From positions 248,001 through 312,000 of the forward strand of contig JBMNGN010000001.1 of assembly GCA_050949865.1 (NCBI GenBank): 64,000 nt of DNA. Direction: 5' to 3'. The stretch comes from JBMNGN01 sp050949865. Its GTDB lineage: Bacteria; Bacillota; Syntrophomonadia; Syntrophomonadales; Syntrophomonadaceae. Positions 27,945-37,480 of this stretch are shown here, in pieces; position 1 is the stretch's first letter, and each line of letters opens with the position of its first letter. The notes beneath the pieces were generated by a model. The model was not told where the DNA came from, ran no database searches, and saw nothing but the letters and a program-made list of their open reading frames with translations. The position numbers and the translations under genes were made by a program.

Positions 27945-30900
27945 TCAAGCATAGTCCAAGGACCTTAACAGTAAAGTGCGATATAACATTACTGCCATTT
28001 CTGCGCGGGTAATATGGTTTTTAGGATAAATACTATTATCACTACCCCGAACAACCCGGGCTTTAACTAATAAACCTACTGCATCTAATGCATAACCGGA
28101 TATGGCTTCATAATCTGTAAAGGATTGCAAGTCAGTACCGTTGGCCAGCCCCAATCCCTGGCCGGTTGCTTCAAGGCTGCGTACCAGTAGAACCATAGCA
28201 TCCTCCCTGGTAATGGGTGAACCTGGATTAAACCTTTCCCCATCACCCTGTGCTATACCCAGGGACTTGGCCACAGCAATAGCTTTATAATAATAACTGT
28301 TTTCATCAACATCGGAAAAATTCGACTCTGTGGGGCCTTCCAGCTGTAGACCTCGATACAGCATAAGCATAAAATCCCCGCGGGTTATGTAGAGAGCTGG
28401 GCTGTAAACCCCAGAGCCGGTTCCGTTAACTACCTTTTCTTTATATAAATAATCAATTGCTTGTGCTGCCCAGGAAAAGCTGGTGTCCACATCATAGAAA
28501 TACTGGGATCTATCCGGAACGTCAATAATATTCACTTTCAGGTTACTGGTGTACATTTTGCCTTCATCTGAATAAGCCGTATAAATAATGGACACAGTTC
28601 CGGTATAGTTGTTATGTGGTACAAAGCTGATATCAGATATATTGGGGGAGCCTATTCTATAATACTTGGTACCCCCTGAAACAGGTGTATTAAAATCGGA
28701 TAATGAAGAATAGTTGTAATAAAGCTTCCCGTAAAATGGGGAAGGCAACGTGAACTTAACCGCTGACAGAGATGAGCCAGTTGCTTTCTGAAATACCTGG
28801 CTAAATTGAAAACCATCCAGGGTAAGGACCTGGTTTCTTTCGATAGTGCATTCTACTGTCCCTCCATCGTTTTGATGGGAGATATGAATTATAAGATCCC
28901 CGTTGTGGCTCGATCCGTCTGCTGCATAACCGGTGAAATCGATGACCACGGTACCGGTTTTACCTTTTTGTGGCACAAAGGTAATATCCGATATAGATGG
29001 GGACCCACTTCGGTAATATTTGATGTCCCCGGAGACTAACGAGTCATAGCTTGTAGAATTGTAGTACTTATAATACAGTCTTCCCTCTGACAGCGGCGGA
29101 AGTTTAAATTGAATATAAGAAAGGGATAACCCGGTTAACCTTTCGAATGCAGTACTAAAATCATAGGCTTCCAGCTTCAAATCAGTATCCTTATCCATCC
29201 AATAAGTAACATTACCATCTGCCCTCCCGGCAGAAATAATGATCTTCAGGGTTCTGTCATAACTTATTCCGTGAGAGGTATACCCGGTATATTCAAGGGT
29301 TACTGTTCCGGTATAGTTGGTTTTAGGCACGAAAGTAACCTTTGACAGGTATGGTGATTCACCAATATAGTATCTGGTTTTCGCTGATACCGGGGCATCA
29401 TATTGGTTTAGTGATGTATAGTTGTAATACAGTGTGCCCTGGGAGGCGGGAGGCAATTTAAATCTTACATAAGAAAGAGATGAACCGATAACCCTCTTGA
29501 AATCCGCCTCCTCAAAGGTAATTGCCGTGTTCATATCTGTAGAATAGGTTATGGTATTAATATCATCACTGCTGTCATAAACGATTATCTTAACCTTGCC
29601 TGAATAGGAATCACCATCTGACGTATACCCTGTGTAATTTATAGTTACCGTTCCTGTATATCCGGTTTTGGGCACAAACCAGATATTAGCCAGGTAAGGT
29701 GAAGCAGCTCGATAGTATTTTTCCTTTGCCGAAACTTCCGTATTTTCCCTGGAAGAGGAAGAATAATTATAATAGAGCTTGCCATGAGAAGCGGATGGCA
29801 GCCTAAAGATCACATAGGATAACGACCTGTCGGTTAGGTTTTGGAATTCACGGCTGAAATCAGATGGTTTCATTCTAACCCCGGTATTTTTCTCAGTAGA
29901 GTAAGTTATTGTACCATCATCATAGTTGTCGGTGAAAATAATCTCAAGCTTGCCGGTATAGTGAAAGCCTTGAGAATTGAATCCGGTATAGGTTATGGAA
30001 ACTGTACCGGTATAATCAATAGCAGGAACAAAAGAAACCTTGGAAATGGACGGGGAACCACTTCCATAAAGCTTCATTTGGCTCGAAACAAGGCAATCGT
30101 ATTTTACCGTTGATGAATAATTATAATACAAGGTGCCATATGATGAAGACGGCAGTCTAAATGTAATATAAGACAGGGACGAGTTGGTTGCATTTTTAAA
30201 TGCGTTATTAAAGTCAGCGGCCTTCAAATTGATTACACTGTTCTTTTCCGCATTATAGGTAACAACTCCATCACTGCTGCCTTTAGTAACCTTTATTTGG
30301 AGAATCCCGGTATATGGAATGTCATCGACACTATAAGCAGTGTAGTTTATGGATACGGTTCCGCTGTATCCGGCTTTAGGAACAAAGGTGACATCCATAA
30401 TCCCGGGGGACTTATTCAAGTAGTATATATCGTGGGCTGATACCAAATCTCCGCAATTTGAAGGGGAAATATAATTGTAATACAGTTTGCCATGGGAGGC
30501 AGAAGGTAAATTGAATTTTACATATGACAAGGGTAGGCCGGTTGCAGCCTGGAATGCAGCCTCAAAATCAGCGGCATTTAACCTAACAGGGGTATCATCC
30601 TGGGTCTTTAAGTAGACTGCACCTCCATCCGAGATTTGTTCTACGTTTATTTCAAGGGTACAAGCATAGGCGGTTCCGTCCGAAGTGCAGGCCGTATAGC
30701 TTATAGATACTTTTCCCTTATAGCCAGTCTTGGGTACGAAGGTAATGTTGTTTATGGATGGGGATTCATGCGAATAGTAAATTTTACTTGCTGATACTAC
30801 AGAATCATACTTTGCAGGTGAAATATAATTGTAATACAGTTTGCCATGGGAGGCAGAGGGCAGCTTGAATTTTACATATGACAAGGGTTTACCAGTTGCA

Positions 30901-32066
30901 GTCTGGAATACGGCATTCAAATCTGCGGCATTTAACCTGACTGGGATTCCTTCTTTGGTAGAAATGTTTACCGAACCACCTGTCCCGATATCTTCTACGG
31001 TTATTTTTAAAATGCCAGGATAGGCAACAGCATCAGTGCTATAAGCTGTATAGTTTATGGAGGCTGTTCCCTTGAATCCATCCTTGGGCACAAAAGTTAC
31101 ATAGCTAATAGAGGGAGATTTATCCGGATAGTACTCATCTTTTGCCGAAACTAGCGTGTCATAACTGGAAGGCGAAGTATAATTATAATACAGCTTGCCA
31201 TATGTTGCTGAAGGAAGCTTAAACACTACATGGGCCAAGGAAGAGCCGGTTGCTGCTTGAAAAGTATTCATAAAGTCGGATGCATTTAGCCTGACAGGCG
31301 TGTTGTGCTTGGTAGTACAGGTAACAGTACCGCCACTGGTAGCACGGCTGACAGCGATTTTTATCACCGCGGTTCCTGCAGGATTTACAGGATCATCAGA
31401 TGGATAGGCAGTTACAAGATAAGAAACAGTTCCTTCCCCCCAGGCTGTAAACCCAAGCTTCCCGTCTCGAATCTCCGAGATGCTGATTCTATCGCCTAAA
31501 GAATACTCATTATCACCCAGGTTAAACCGGCCAAATGGAGGATTAACGCCGGTAATTGCTATTGAACCTAAACCGGCACCATGGTTGGGAAAATATTTCT
31601 CGGTAAAATCCCCGGCACTAAACAGTAGGGGGCCAGGTAAAGTAAATGTTTTATAAATGGTACCTGAAAACACTGGAGGGGTATACTTTTCTCTAACTAC
31701 CCTGATGGTGTAATTAGTTGTATAAAGAGCTTCGCTACCTCGTTTTTGGTAAGTAACCGTCATAATTAATGGCTCTCCATCGACCTCGGCAATGGCCCCA
31801 AAATTAAAACTGGCTACTGCTGAGGTATATTTGGAGGTATTGTAGTAGATATCCAGGTCTTGTGATAAGTCAAGGGAGCCTTTAAAATTTAATGGTACGG
31901 TAAGGGTAACCGACACAACACCGGTAACATCTGCTGGACCAATGGCAGCCGGGTGATAAACAGTGGTTAATACCTTCTCATTATTGGCCGCGATTGATGG
32001 TATGGGTGTTACTAACACCCAGAAGAGCACTATCAGCCATAATTTCAGATGTAGTATAGGTTTCAT
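27945..32066 (-). CDS. Large SLH-domain surface protein with eight internal repeats
   Basis: A 1373-residue secreted protein. A signal peptide (about 1-27: basic start, WLIVLFWVLV core, SIAA cleavage) is followed by a region of about 210 residues. Eight repeats of about 118 residues (28525-31336) come next, each with xGGxVxxxT, RLNAxDFxxAFQxATGxxLSYVxFxLP, GxLYYNYxSP and FVPKxGYxGTVSINYTAYS. Three SLH domains (about 1195-1373), ending in ITRAEMAVMLYR, bind pyruvylated cell-wall polymer. It is a likely S-layer or surface structural component. The repeats look like Ig-like beta modules. GGAGGGG before the ATG at 32066 decides the start. It is transcribed alone. Confidence 0.92.
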   Translation of the reverse strand: MKPILHLKLWLIVLFWVLVTPIPSIAANNEKVLTTVYHPAAIGPADVTGVVSVTLTVPLNFKGSLDLSQDLDIYYNTSKYTSAVASFNFGAIAEVDGEPLIMTVTYQKRGSEALYTTNYTIRVVREKYTPPVFSGTIYKTFTLPGPLLFSAGDFTEKYFPNHGAGLGSIAITGVNPPFGRFNLGDNEYSLGDRISISEIRDGKLGFTAWGEGTVSYLVTAYPSDDPVNPAGTAVIKIAVSRATSGGTVTCTTKHNTPVRLNASDFMNTFQAATGSSLAHVVFKLPSATYGKLYYNYTSPSSYDTLVSAKDEYYPDKSPSISYVTFVPKDGFKGTASINYTAYSTDAVAYPGILKITVEDIGTGGSVNISTKEGIPVRLNAADLNAVFQTATGKPLSYVKFKLPSASHGKLYYNYISPAKYDSVVSASKIYYSHESPSINNITFVPKTGYKGKVSISYTACTSDGTAYACTLEINVEQISDGGAVYLKTQDDTPVRLNAADFEAAFQAATGLPLSYVKFNLPSASHGKLYYNYISPSNCGDLVSAHDIYYLNKSPGIMDVTFVPKAGYSGTVSINYTAYSVDDIPYTGILQIKVTKGSSDGVVTYNAEKNSVINLKAADFNNAFKNATNSSLSYITFRLPSSSYGTLYYNYSSTVKYDCLVSSQMKLYGSGSPSISKVSFVPAIDYTGTVSITYTGFNSQGFHYTGKLEIIFTDNYDDGTITYSTEKNTGVRMKPSDFSREFQNLTDRSLSYVIFRLPSASHGKLYYNYSSSSRENTEVSAKEKYYRAASPYLANIWFVPKTGYTGTVTINYTGYTSDGDSYSGKVKIIVYDSSDDINTITYSTDMNTAITFEEADFKRVIGSSLSYVRFKLPPASQGTLYYNYTSLNQYDAPVSAKTRYYIGESPYLSKVTFVPKTNYTGTVTLEYTGYTSHGISYDRTLKIIISAGRADGNVTYWMDKDTDLKLEAYDFSTAFERLTGLSLSYIQFKLPPLSEGRLYYKYYNSTSYDSLVSGDIKYYRSGSPSISDITFVPQKGKTGTVVIDFTGYAADGSSHNGDLIIHISHQNDGGTVECTIERNQVLTLDGFQFSQVFQKATGSSLSAVKFTLPSPFYGKLYYNYSSLSDFNTPVSGGTKYYRIGSPNISDISFVPHNNYTGTVSIIYTAYSDEGKMYTSNLKVNIIDVPDRSQYFYDVDTSFSWAAQAIDYLYKEKVVNGTGSGVYSPALYITRGDFMLMLYRGLQLEGPTESNFSDVDENSYYYKAIAVAKSLGIAQGDGERFNPGSPITREDAMVLLVRSLEATGQGLGLANGTDLQSFTDYEAISGYALDAVGLLVKARVVRGSDNSIYPKNHITRAEMAVMLYRTLLLRSLDYA

Positions 32067-33092
32067 CCAACCCCTCCATATCACATACCTAAAAAACTGG
32101 GACGCTAAGCATACATAACCAGCTTTATCTAAATTATATCATCGGTTACCTGGATAATTATTTTATTACCAAATACCGGTATCTAATAGGTTATTAAGCC
32201 ATATCAAGCCCTCCAGGGCTTAATAGACATTTTATTATAAAAATGCATTCAAAAATCACCCTAATACAATTCTTATGCAGCCGTAGCAGATAGGCCGCTT
32301 ACTTGTTTCCCGCTATTATAAGTTCATAAGGTTTAATAAAATTTTTCCAGAATAATATGCTGGTATTTGGTCAATATAATATCAACGGGTGCGAAATGGT
32401 TGAGCCCAGACTTATATATGCTCCCATGGGGGCGTATATGGGTCGGCCAAAGATTGTATACTGATCGATTTTTTTGGTTGGTATACAGTCGGCGGGAAGA
32501 TTCTATAAGGTTAGGAAAGGTTCTATTGCAGTCGAATAATTATTTTGATTGTAATAGGATCCCAACTTATCTTATAGGGTCGAGCGAAGATCATGCATAG
32601 TGCCGCAGGCCAAAAATGGCTAACGGTTATGTGCAGCCGAGAGGTTGCCCATAGCTGTACAGGTATTATGTATGGTCGAACGAACCATCATTATGGGTAG
32701 TGACCTGCTAAGTTTTAGTCGAAAGATTATGGCCTGGTAGTAAGTTATCCATAATGGTGCAAGTTAGATCATTTCGTGCTCGTTATTTAATCCTTTCTCC
32801 ATATTTTACCTATCCTTCAAAATCTGCTTAACCATTTGATTCCAATTTGTTAATATAATAATAGTTACATAATTTTGGTATTACGGCTATTAAACCGCTG
32901 GTCTGGCAAGGATTTTTCGTTTGCTGTATAAATGCTTTTACCAGAAGTGATCAAGCTTCGAAAGGGGGATAGTGTCTGCGGTGATGACCAAATAATGGAC
33001 TAGGACACCATGAAAAGGGGGGGGTAAGGCCTTAATATTATTCAAAAACACTAAGGATTATATAATTAAGACTAATTTAGGGGGGAATCTAT
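32067..33092. other. 1-kb non-coding region with quasi-periodic GTCGA motifs
   Basis: No credible gene between the divergent surface-protein and crotonase genes. Between 32441 and 32735 the motif GTCGA/G followed by an AAGATTAT-like string recurs at about 32442, 32487, 32531, 32579, 32636 (as GCCGA), 32675 and 32718, so every 39-57 bases. The copies are degenerate (GGTCGGCCAAAGATTGTAT, GGTCGAGCGAAGATCATG, GGTCGAACGAACCATCAT). The flanks are AT-rich. Near 32960-33060 are runs of G (AAGGGGGATAG, AAAAGGGGGGGG), the last acting near the crotonase Shine-Dalgarno. It is large for this otherwise compact region. Confidence 0.5.
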
Positions 33093-33890
33093 ATGTCATA
33101 CAGAGATAAAGAATATAAGAATATAATTGTAACCATTGAAGAAGGCAATATTGCGATTATTCAGAACAACCGTCCCAAGTCCCTTAATGCTGCTAACCGA
33201 GAACTGGTTTTAGAGAGACTTGAAGCCATTCGAGAAGCGGGCAAAGACCCTGAAATAAAGGTTATCATTCTTACTGGAGATGAAAGGGCATATTGTGCAG
33301 GGGGGGACCTTTCTGCCTTTGTTGAATACGATACCAAAATGGCCCGGGAATTTGCAGATGACGTTGTGAATGCAGGTTTATTGATATCCAATATACCTAA
33401 GCCCACTATTGCCATGATCGCTGGCATATGTATGGGCGGAGGATTGGAAAACGTATTGGCCACTGATTTAAGAATCGCTGCCGATAATGCCGTTTTTGCT
33501 CTTCCTGAAATCAATGTTGGTATTTTCCCTGGCGGAGGAGCTACCCAACGTTTGCCCCAACACATGTCTCCTTGCAAAGCCAAGGAATTAATTTTCTTGG
33601 GAGAGCGTTTTGATGCCCAAACCGCTTTGGAATTAGGATTGGTCAACAAAGTAGTTCCTTTGGCTGAGCTGAAGGAAACCACCATGGCATTGGCCAGAAA
33701 GCTGGCTTCTAAACCATCATTTTCCTTAAGAATGGCCAAAGAAGCTATAAATGCTGCCTGGAACTGCAGTCTGGCAGAAGGCTTGAGGATAGAAACCCAT
33801 GGCTGGGCTATGACATACAGTACCCAAGATCAGTTGGAAGGGATGAAGGCCTTCCTGGAAAAACGCAAACCGGTTTTCCAAGGAAAATAA
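33093..33890 (+). CDS. Enoyl-CoA hydratase (crotonase)
   Basis: A 265-residue crotonase-fold enzyme that hydrates trans-2-enoyl-CoA, the second step of beta-oxidation. The oxyanion-hole motif CAGGDLSAF (68-76) and the second glycine loop GICMGGGLEN are present. Both catalytic glutamates of true hydratases are in place: E119 in GGLEN and E139 in LPEINVG, so it is more likely a hydratase than an isomerase. AGGGGGG at about 33079 precedes the ATG. It has its own terminator and stands alone, away from the other beta-oxidation genes in the window. Confidence 0.9.
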   Translation: MSYRDKEYKNIIVTIEEGNIAIIQNNRPKSLNAANRELVLERLEAIREAGKDPEIKVIILTGDERAYCAGGDLSAFVEYDTKMAREFADDVVNAGLLISNIPKPTIAMIAGICMGGGLENVLATDLRIAADNAVFALPEINVGIFPGGGATQRLPQHMSPCKAKELIFLGERFDAQTALELGLVNKVVPLAELKETTMALARKLASKPSFSLRMAKEAINAAWNCSLAEGLRIETHGWAMTYSTQDQLEGMKAFLEKRKPVFQGK

Positions 33891-33910
33891 TTTCCTATCG
33901 CTTAACTAGA

Positions 33911-33954
33911 AAAAAACTTAGGAGATGCTAACATGCATCTCCCTAAGTTTTTTT
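33911..33954. terminator. Bidirectional terminator
   Basis: A long stem AAACTTAGG-AGATGC / GCATCT-CCCTAAGTTT with A-run on the left and TTTTTTT on the right serves both the crotonase (plus) and pheT (minus). Confidence 0.9.
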
Positions 33955-33982
33955 AAGCTTCCACGGCAAGATATCCTAAATT

Positions 33983-36031
33983 TCATCTTAAAGCAGCGCC
34001 CAGTTTATTTTTCAGCTCCAAAAGAATCCGATCAATATTGCTGTTAATATCTTCATCGGTTAAAGTTCTTTCTTTCGACTGGAAGGTAAGCTTGAAAGTC
34101 ATACTCTTATACCCCTTAGGCACCTGTTCCCCAACAAACACATCATAGATTATCACCCTTTGGAGCAAGCCAGTATCAGCTTCAGTAATTGTATTAATCA
34201 CTTCAGAGGCTGGTATTTCTTCTTTTAGCAAGAGAGCAATATCTCTATCTACCGGCGGGTACTTGATGACTCCTTCTACAGTCTTGTTCTGGTTCCATAA
34301 TTCAAATAAGGTTTCCAAATCCAGTTCAAAAGCTGATACCCGCTTTTTAATATTATAATTTTCCAAGACCCGGGGGTGGATTTCTCCTATTATGCCTATA
34401 ATTTTTTCCCTGCTATATATAAATGCAGTTCTACCGGGATGGTAGGCAGGTTTACGCCCAGCCTTAAAAACAACATCAATTCCCAATTTCCCCAATAGGT
34501 TTTCTAAAATGCCCTTCAAATAGAAAAAATCCATTTCTACTGGTTTAGCGATCCAATTCAGTTCGGTTGTACCACAGACTCCTGCTGCCAGAGTATTTCT
34601 CTCCAGTGGAAGCACTCCGGATGAAGGATAAAATACACTTCCCATTTCAAAAATTGCCAGGCTATCGTTTTTTCTTGCCAGGTTTTTGCTAATATTCCTG
34701 AGTAATCCGGGTAGAAGAAGAGTTCTCATAATAGACTGCTCTACTGACAAAGGGTTGTTAATTGTTATAACCTTCCGGCTCTCATCCTTTTCAGGTATTT
34801 CCAATAATTCAAATTCCACCGGGTTAATAAAACTGTAATTAATTACCTCGGTCATACTCTGGACCATTATGTTTTTTATTCGGTTAGTAAACTCCTGAAC
34901 CGAAGTTAAATATCCCTGGGCATCCCCCTTGGGAAGAGTGGCTGGAATATTATCATACCCATGCAATCTAGCAATCTCCTCAATCAGGTCTACTTCTATT
35001 TCAATATCTGGCCGGTAACTAGGCACATTAATCACTAGATGCTTATCTTCCTCAGCAAAAATCAAGGATAACCGGGTGAGGTATGCTTTAATTTCCTCTT
35101 GTTTCAACCGGGTTCCCAATAAATGATTTACCCTTTCAGTTCTTAGCCTTACCTTTAGTTCTGGCACCGGATGGGGATACACGTCTACAATACCCTGAGT
35201 TATTTCCCCGCCTGCCAACTGCTGGATAAGTTGGGCTGCCCTGTTAATCGCATAAATAACTCCGTTAACATCTGCACCTTTTTCAAACCGGATGGATGAA
35301 TCAGTTCTAAGGCCCACCTTTTTGGAAGTTCTTCGTATGTTTTCCCTCTGAAAACTGGCGGATTCTAGCAATACGTTAACCGTATTATCGCCGATCTCTG
35401 TGTTCTCTCCCCCCATAATTCCCGCCAGGGCTACCGGGCGATTATTATCAGTTATTAGCAACATATCCGGCTCTAATTCCCTTTCATTCCCATCCAGGGT
35501 AATAATCTTTTCCCCTTCCTTAGCGGTTCGGACTATGATTCTTTTTTCCGGTTGCAGTAAATCGTAATCAAAGGCATGTAAAGGCTGATTAGTCTCCAAC
35601 ATCACATAATTAGTGATATCAACTACGTTGTTTATTGGCCTAATTCCTGAATTTATTAATAACTCCTGCATCCATACAGGGGAAGGCTTTATCTTAACAT
35701 TTTTTATTAACCTGGCCGCATAGCGCCTGCATAGCTGTGGCTCCTCAATGACTACCGATATAAAATCTTCAGTTTTTTCCTTGCTTTCCCGATAACTAAT
35801 CTTAGGTATTTGCACTTCTGCACCGGTTAGAGCTGATACTTCGCGGGCTAAATGAATTAAGCCCAAACAATCACCGCGATTTGGAGTTAGATCCAACTCC
35901 AAAACCTCATCATCTTCCAGCTTGTTAACCCTTTCAACTGCAATTCCTGCCATAGTAAGCTTATGAGCTAACTCTTCAGCTTGTAAATCAAAATCGACAT
36001 ATTCTTTTAGCCATTTCAGCGAAACTCCCAT
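33983..36031 (-). CDS. pheT: Phenylalanyl-tRNA synthetase beta subunit, short form
   Basis: A 682-residue beta chain; most bacterial PheT are about 790-800. The start MGVSLKWLKEYVDF and the B1 segment GIAVERV are normal, but at residue about 38 the protein jumps straight to LELDLTPNRGDCLG. The roughly 110-residue B2 tRNA-binding OB domain is therefore missing. The B3/B4 core (editing region), B5, the catalytic-like B6/B7 and the C-terminal FDX-ACB domain (about 590-682, PPVDRDIALLL) are all present. It forms the alpha2-beta2 enzyme with PheS encoded 12 bp upstream. AGGGGTG precedes the ATG. Confidence 0.93.
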   Translation of the reverse strand: MGVSLKWLKEYVDFDLQAEELAHKLTMAGIAVERVNKLEDDEVLELDLTPNRGDCLGLIHLAREVSALTGAEVQIPKISYRESKEKTEDFISVVIEEPQLCRRYAARLIKNVKIKPSPVWMQELLINSGIRPINNVVDITNYVMLETNQPLHAFDYDLLQPEKRIIVRTAKEGEKIITLDGNERELEPDMLLITDNNRPVALAGIMGGENTEIGDNTVNVLLESASFQRENIRRTSKKVGLRTDSSIRFEKGADVNGVIYAINRAAQLIQQLAGGEITQGIVDVYPHPVPELKVRLRTERVNHLLGTRLKQEEIKAYLTRLSLIFAEEDKHLVINVPSYRPDIEIEVDLIEEIARLHGYDNIPATLPKGDAQGYLTSVQEFTNRIKNIMVQSMTEVINYSFINPVEFELLEIPEKDESRKVITINNPLSVEQSIMRTLLLPGLLRNISKNLARKNDSLAIFEMGSVFYPSSGVLPLERNTLAAGVCGTTELNWIAKPVEMDFFYLKGILENLLGKLGIDVVFKAGRKPAYHPGRTAFIYSREKIIGIIGEIHPRVLENYNIKKRVSAFELDLETLFELWNQNKTVEGVIKYPPVDRDIALLLKEEIPASEVINTITEADTGLLQRVIIYDVFVGEQVPKGYKSMTFKLTFQSKERTLTDEDINSNIDRILLELKNKLGAALR

Positions 36032-36043
36032 ACCTGCACCCCT

Positions 36044-37066
36044 TTAAAACTGTTTCAGAAAGCGGATATCGTTGTCAAAAAACAACCTGAGATCATTTAC
36101 TCCATATTTTAGCATGGCTATCCTTTCAATACCCATACCAAAGGCAAACCCGGTTACCTTCTCCGGATTATACCCTCCGTAAGTCAATACCCGAGGATCC
36201 ACCATTCCTGCCCCGAGTATTTCCAACCATCCAGTAAAAGAACAAACCCGGCATCCTGTTCCCTGGCACATAACACAGGATATATCCATTTCCGCGCTAG
36301 GTTCGGTAAAGGGGAAGAAGCTGGGGCGATAACGAACCTGCAATTCCTGGTGGAAAAACTTGCGGGCAAACAACATCAATGTTCCTTTCAGGTCGGCAAA
36401 TGTAATCCGCCGGTCAACCACTAAACCTTCAATCTGGTGGAACATAGGCGAATGGGTAGCATCATCATCACGACGGTATACCTTGCCCGGGACGACGATC
36501 TTAACCGGCACCCTGGGAGCCATCTTTTCCATAGTCCTTACTTGTACAGGAGATGTATGGGTCCTTAATACTACATCCTCACTAATATAGAAGGAATCCT
36601 GCATATCCCTTGCCGGGTGGTTTTTCGGAACATTTAAAGCCTCAAAATTATAGTAATCAGTTTCTACCTCCGGTCCTTCAGCAACTGAAAATCCCATTCC
36701 CATAAAGATATTGATTATTTCCTCTGTTACCTGGGAAAGCGGATGTTTACTGCCTTTCGGCAGGGTTCTGCCGGGGAGGGTCACATCAATTGTTTCCCTC
36801 AGCAGCCTTTCTTCAAGCTCAGCCGCTTTAATCTCCTCCATCCGCTGGTTAATACTGGCTTCAAGTCTATCCTTTATTTCATTAGCCGCCTGTCCAATCC
36901 TGGCCCTATCTTCGGGCTTAATATCTTTTAGGCCCCGCAACATAAGGGTTATAGCCCCTTTTCTTCCCAGGATTTTGGTCCTGAACTCATTAAGCTCCTC
37001 GATCGAATTTATTTTTAACAACCCTTCCTCGGCTTCAGCATTGATTTTCTGAAGTTGATCCAGCAT
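36044..37066 (-). CDS. pheS: Phenylalanyl-tRNA synthetase alpha subunit
   Basis: Class II synthetase catalytic subunit of 340 residues. An N-terminal coiled coil (about 1-90) is followed by the core with motif 2 VRTHTSPVQVRTM and RVYRRDDDATHSPMFHQIEG (about 185-215), FFPFTEPSAEMDI, a CxxC-type CVMCQGTGCRVC insert, and motif 3 GMGIERIAML (about 317). The ATG at 37066 has AGGAGG upstream; the longer frame would run into the leader. The T-box leader in front responds to uncharged tRNA-Phe. Confidence 0.96.
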   Translation of the reverse strand: MLDQLQKINAEAEEGLLKINSIEELNEFRTKILGRKGAITLMLRGLKDIKPEDRARIGQAANEIKDRLEASINQRMEEIKAAELEERLLRETIDVTLPGRTLPKGSKHPLSQVTEEIINIFMGMGFSVAEGPEVETDYYNFEALNVPKNHPARDMQDSFYISEDVVLRTHTSPVQVRTMEKMAPRVPVKIVVPGKVYRRDDDATHSPMFHQIEGLVVDRRITFADLKGTLMLFARKFFHQELQVRYRPSFFPFTEPSAEMDISCVMCQGTGCRVCSFTGWLEILGAGMVDPRVLTYGGYNPEKVTGFAFGMGIERIAMLKYGVNDLRLFFDNDIRFLKQF

Positions 37067-37084
37067 TAAGCAACCTCCTATTCC

Positions 37085-37335
37085 AGAAAATAAAAAAACC
37101 TCCATCCCAGGGACGGAAGCTCCGCGGTACCACCCTAATTAATCAAACCTTTCAGTCTGATTCCCTCTATATTCTGATAACGGTGAATAACCGGTTAGAC
37201 TTACTAAAGTTTCAGCCCACTGCTCCCAGGTGAATTCGCCTGCTTTCCCCTAGCCGTATTTCCAGCCAATGATACAGCCTCTCTTAAGGTTACCGGCAGG
37301 TTACTTATCCTGTTCATAGCATTTATTGGGTAACA
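37085..37335 (-). promoter_or_regulatory. T-box riboswitch, Phe specifier
   Basis: The canonical T-box sequence AGGGTGGTACCGCG is on the minus strand at 37123-37136. Next comes a terminator stem CTTCCGTCCC/GGGATGGAGG with a TTTTTTT tail, just before pheS. Upstream, Stem I contains AGAGAGGCTG and GAA-TTC-ACCTGGGAG, whose specifier codon is TTC (37232-37234), i.e. Phe. This fits control of pheST by uncharged tRNA-Phe. The 5' end is estimated. Confidence 0.93.
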
Positions 37336-37352
37336 ACCATTTTATATAATAA

Positions 37353-37381
37353 ATAATAAATAATACAGCCGGATTTTTCAA
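37353..37381 (-). promoter_or_regulatory. pheST promoter
   Basis: The minus strand has TTGAAA (37376-37381), 17 bp, then TATTAT (37353-37358), just upstream of the T-box leader. Confidence 0.7.
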
Positions 37382-37480
37382 ATAACAGCCATAAATTGTC
37401 TGCTTGATTTACCATTTTCGGTCCACCCTCCCGCTGTAATGTAGGGCCGAACTGAATCTAATTATAGCATATCAAAATTT

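Noticed and set aside
28525..31336. Long repeat array considered as CRISPR
   Set aside because: It is a run of diverged about 354-bp coding modules in one open frame, not short repeats with spacers.
32367..32600. 77-codon plus-strand frame in the 1-kb gap
   Set aside because: No Shine-Dalgarno, no domain, and the repeated GTCGA motif runs through it; better read as non-coding.
32437..32735. Motif array considered as CRISPR
   Set aside because: The shared unit is short and degenerate and the spacing varies; there are no cas genes in the window.
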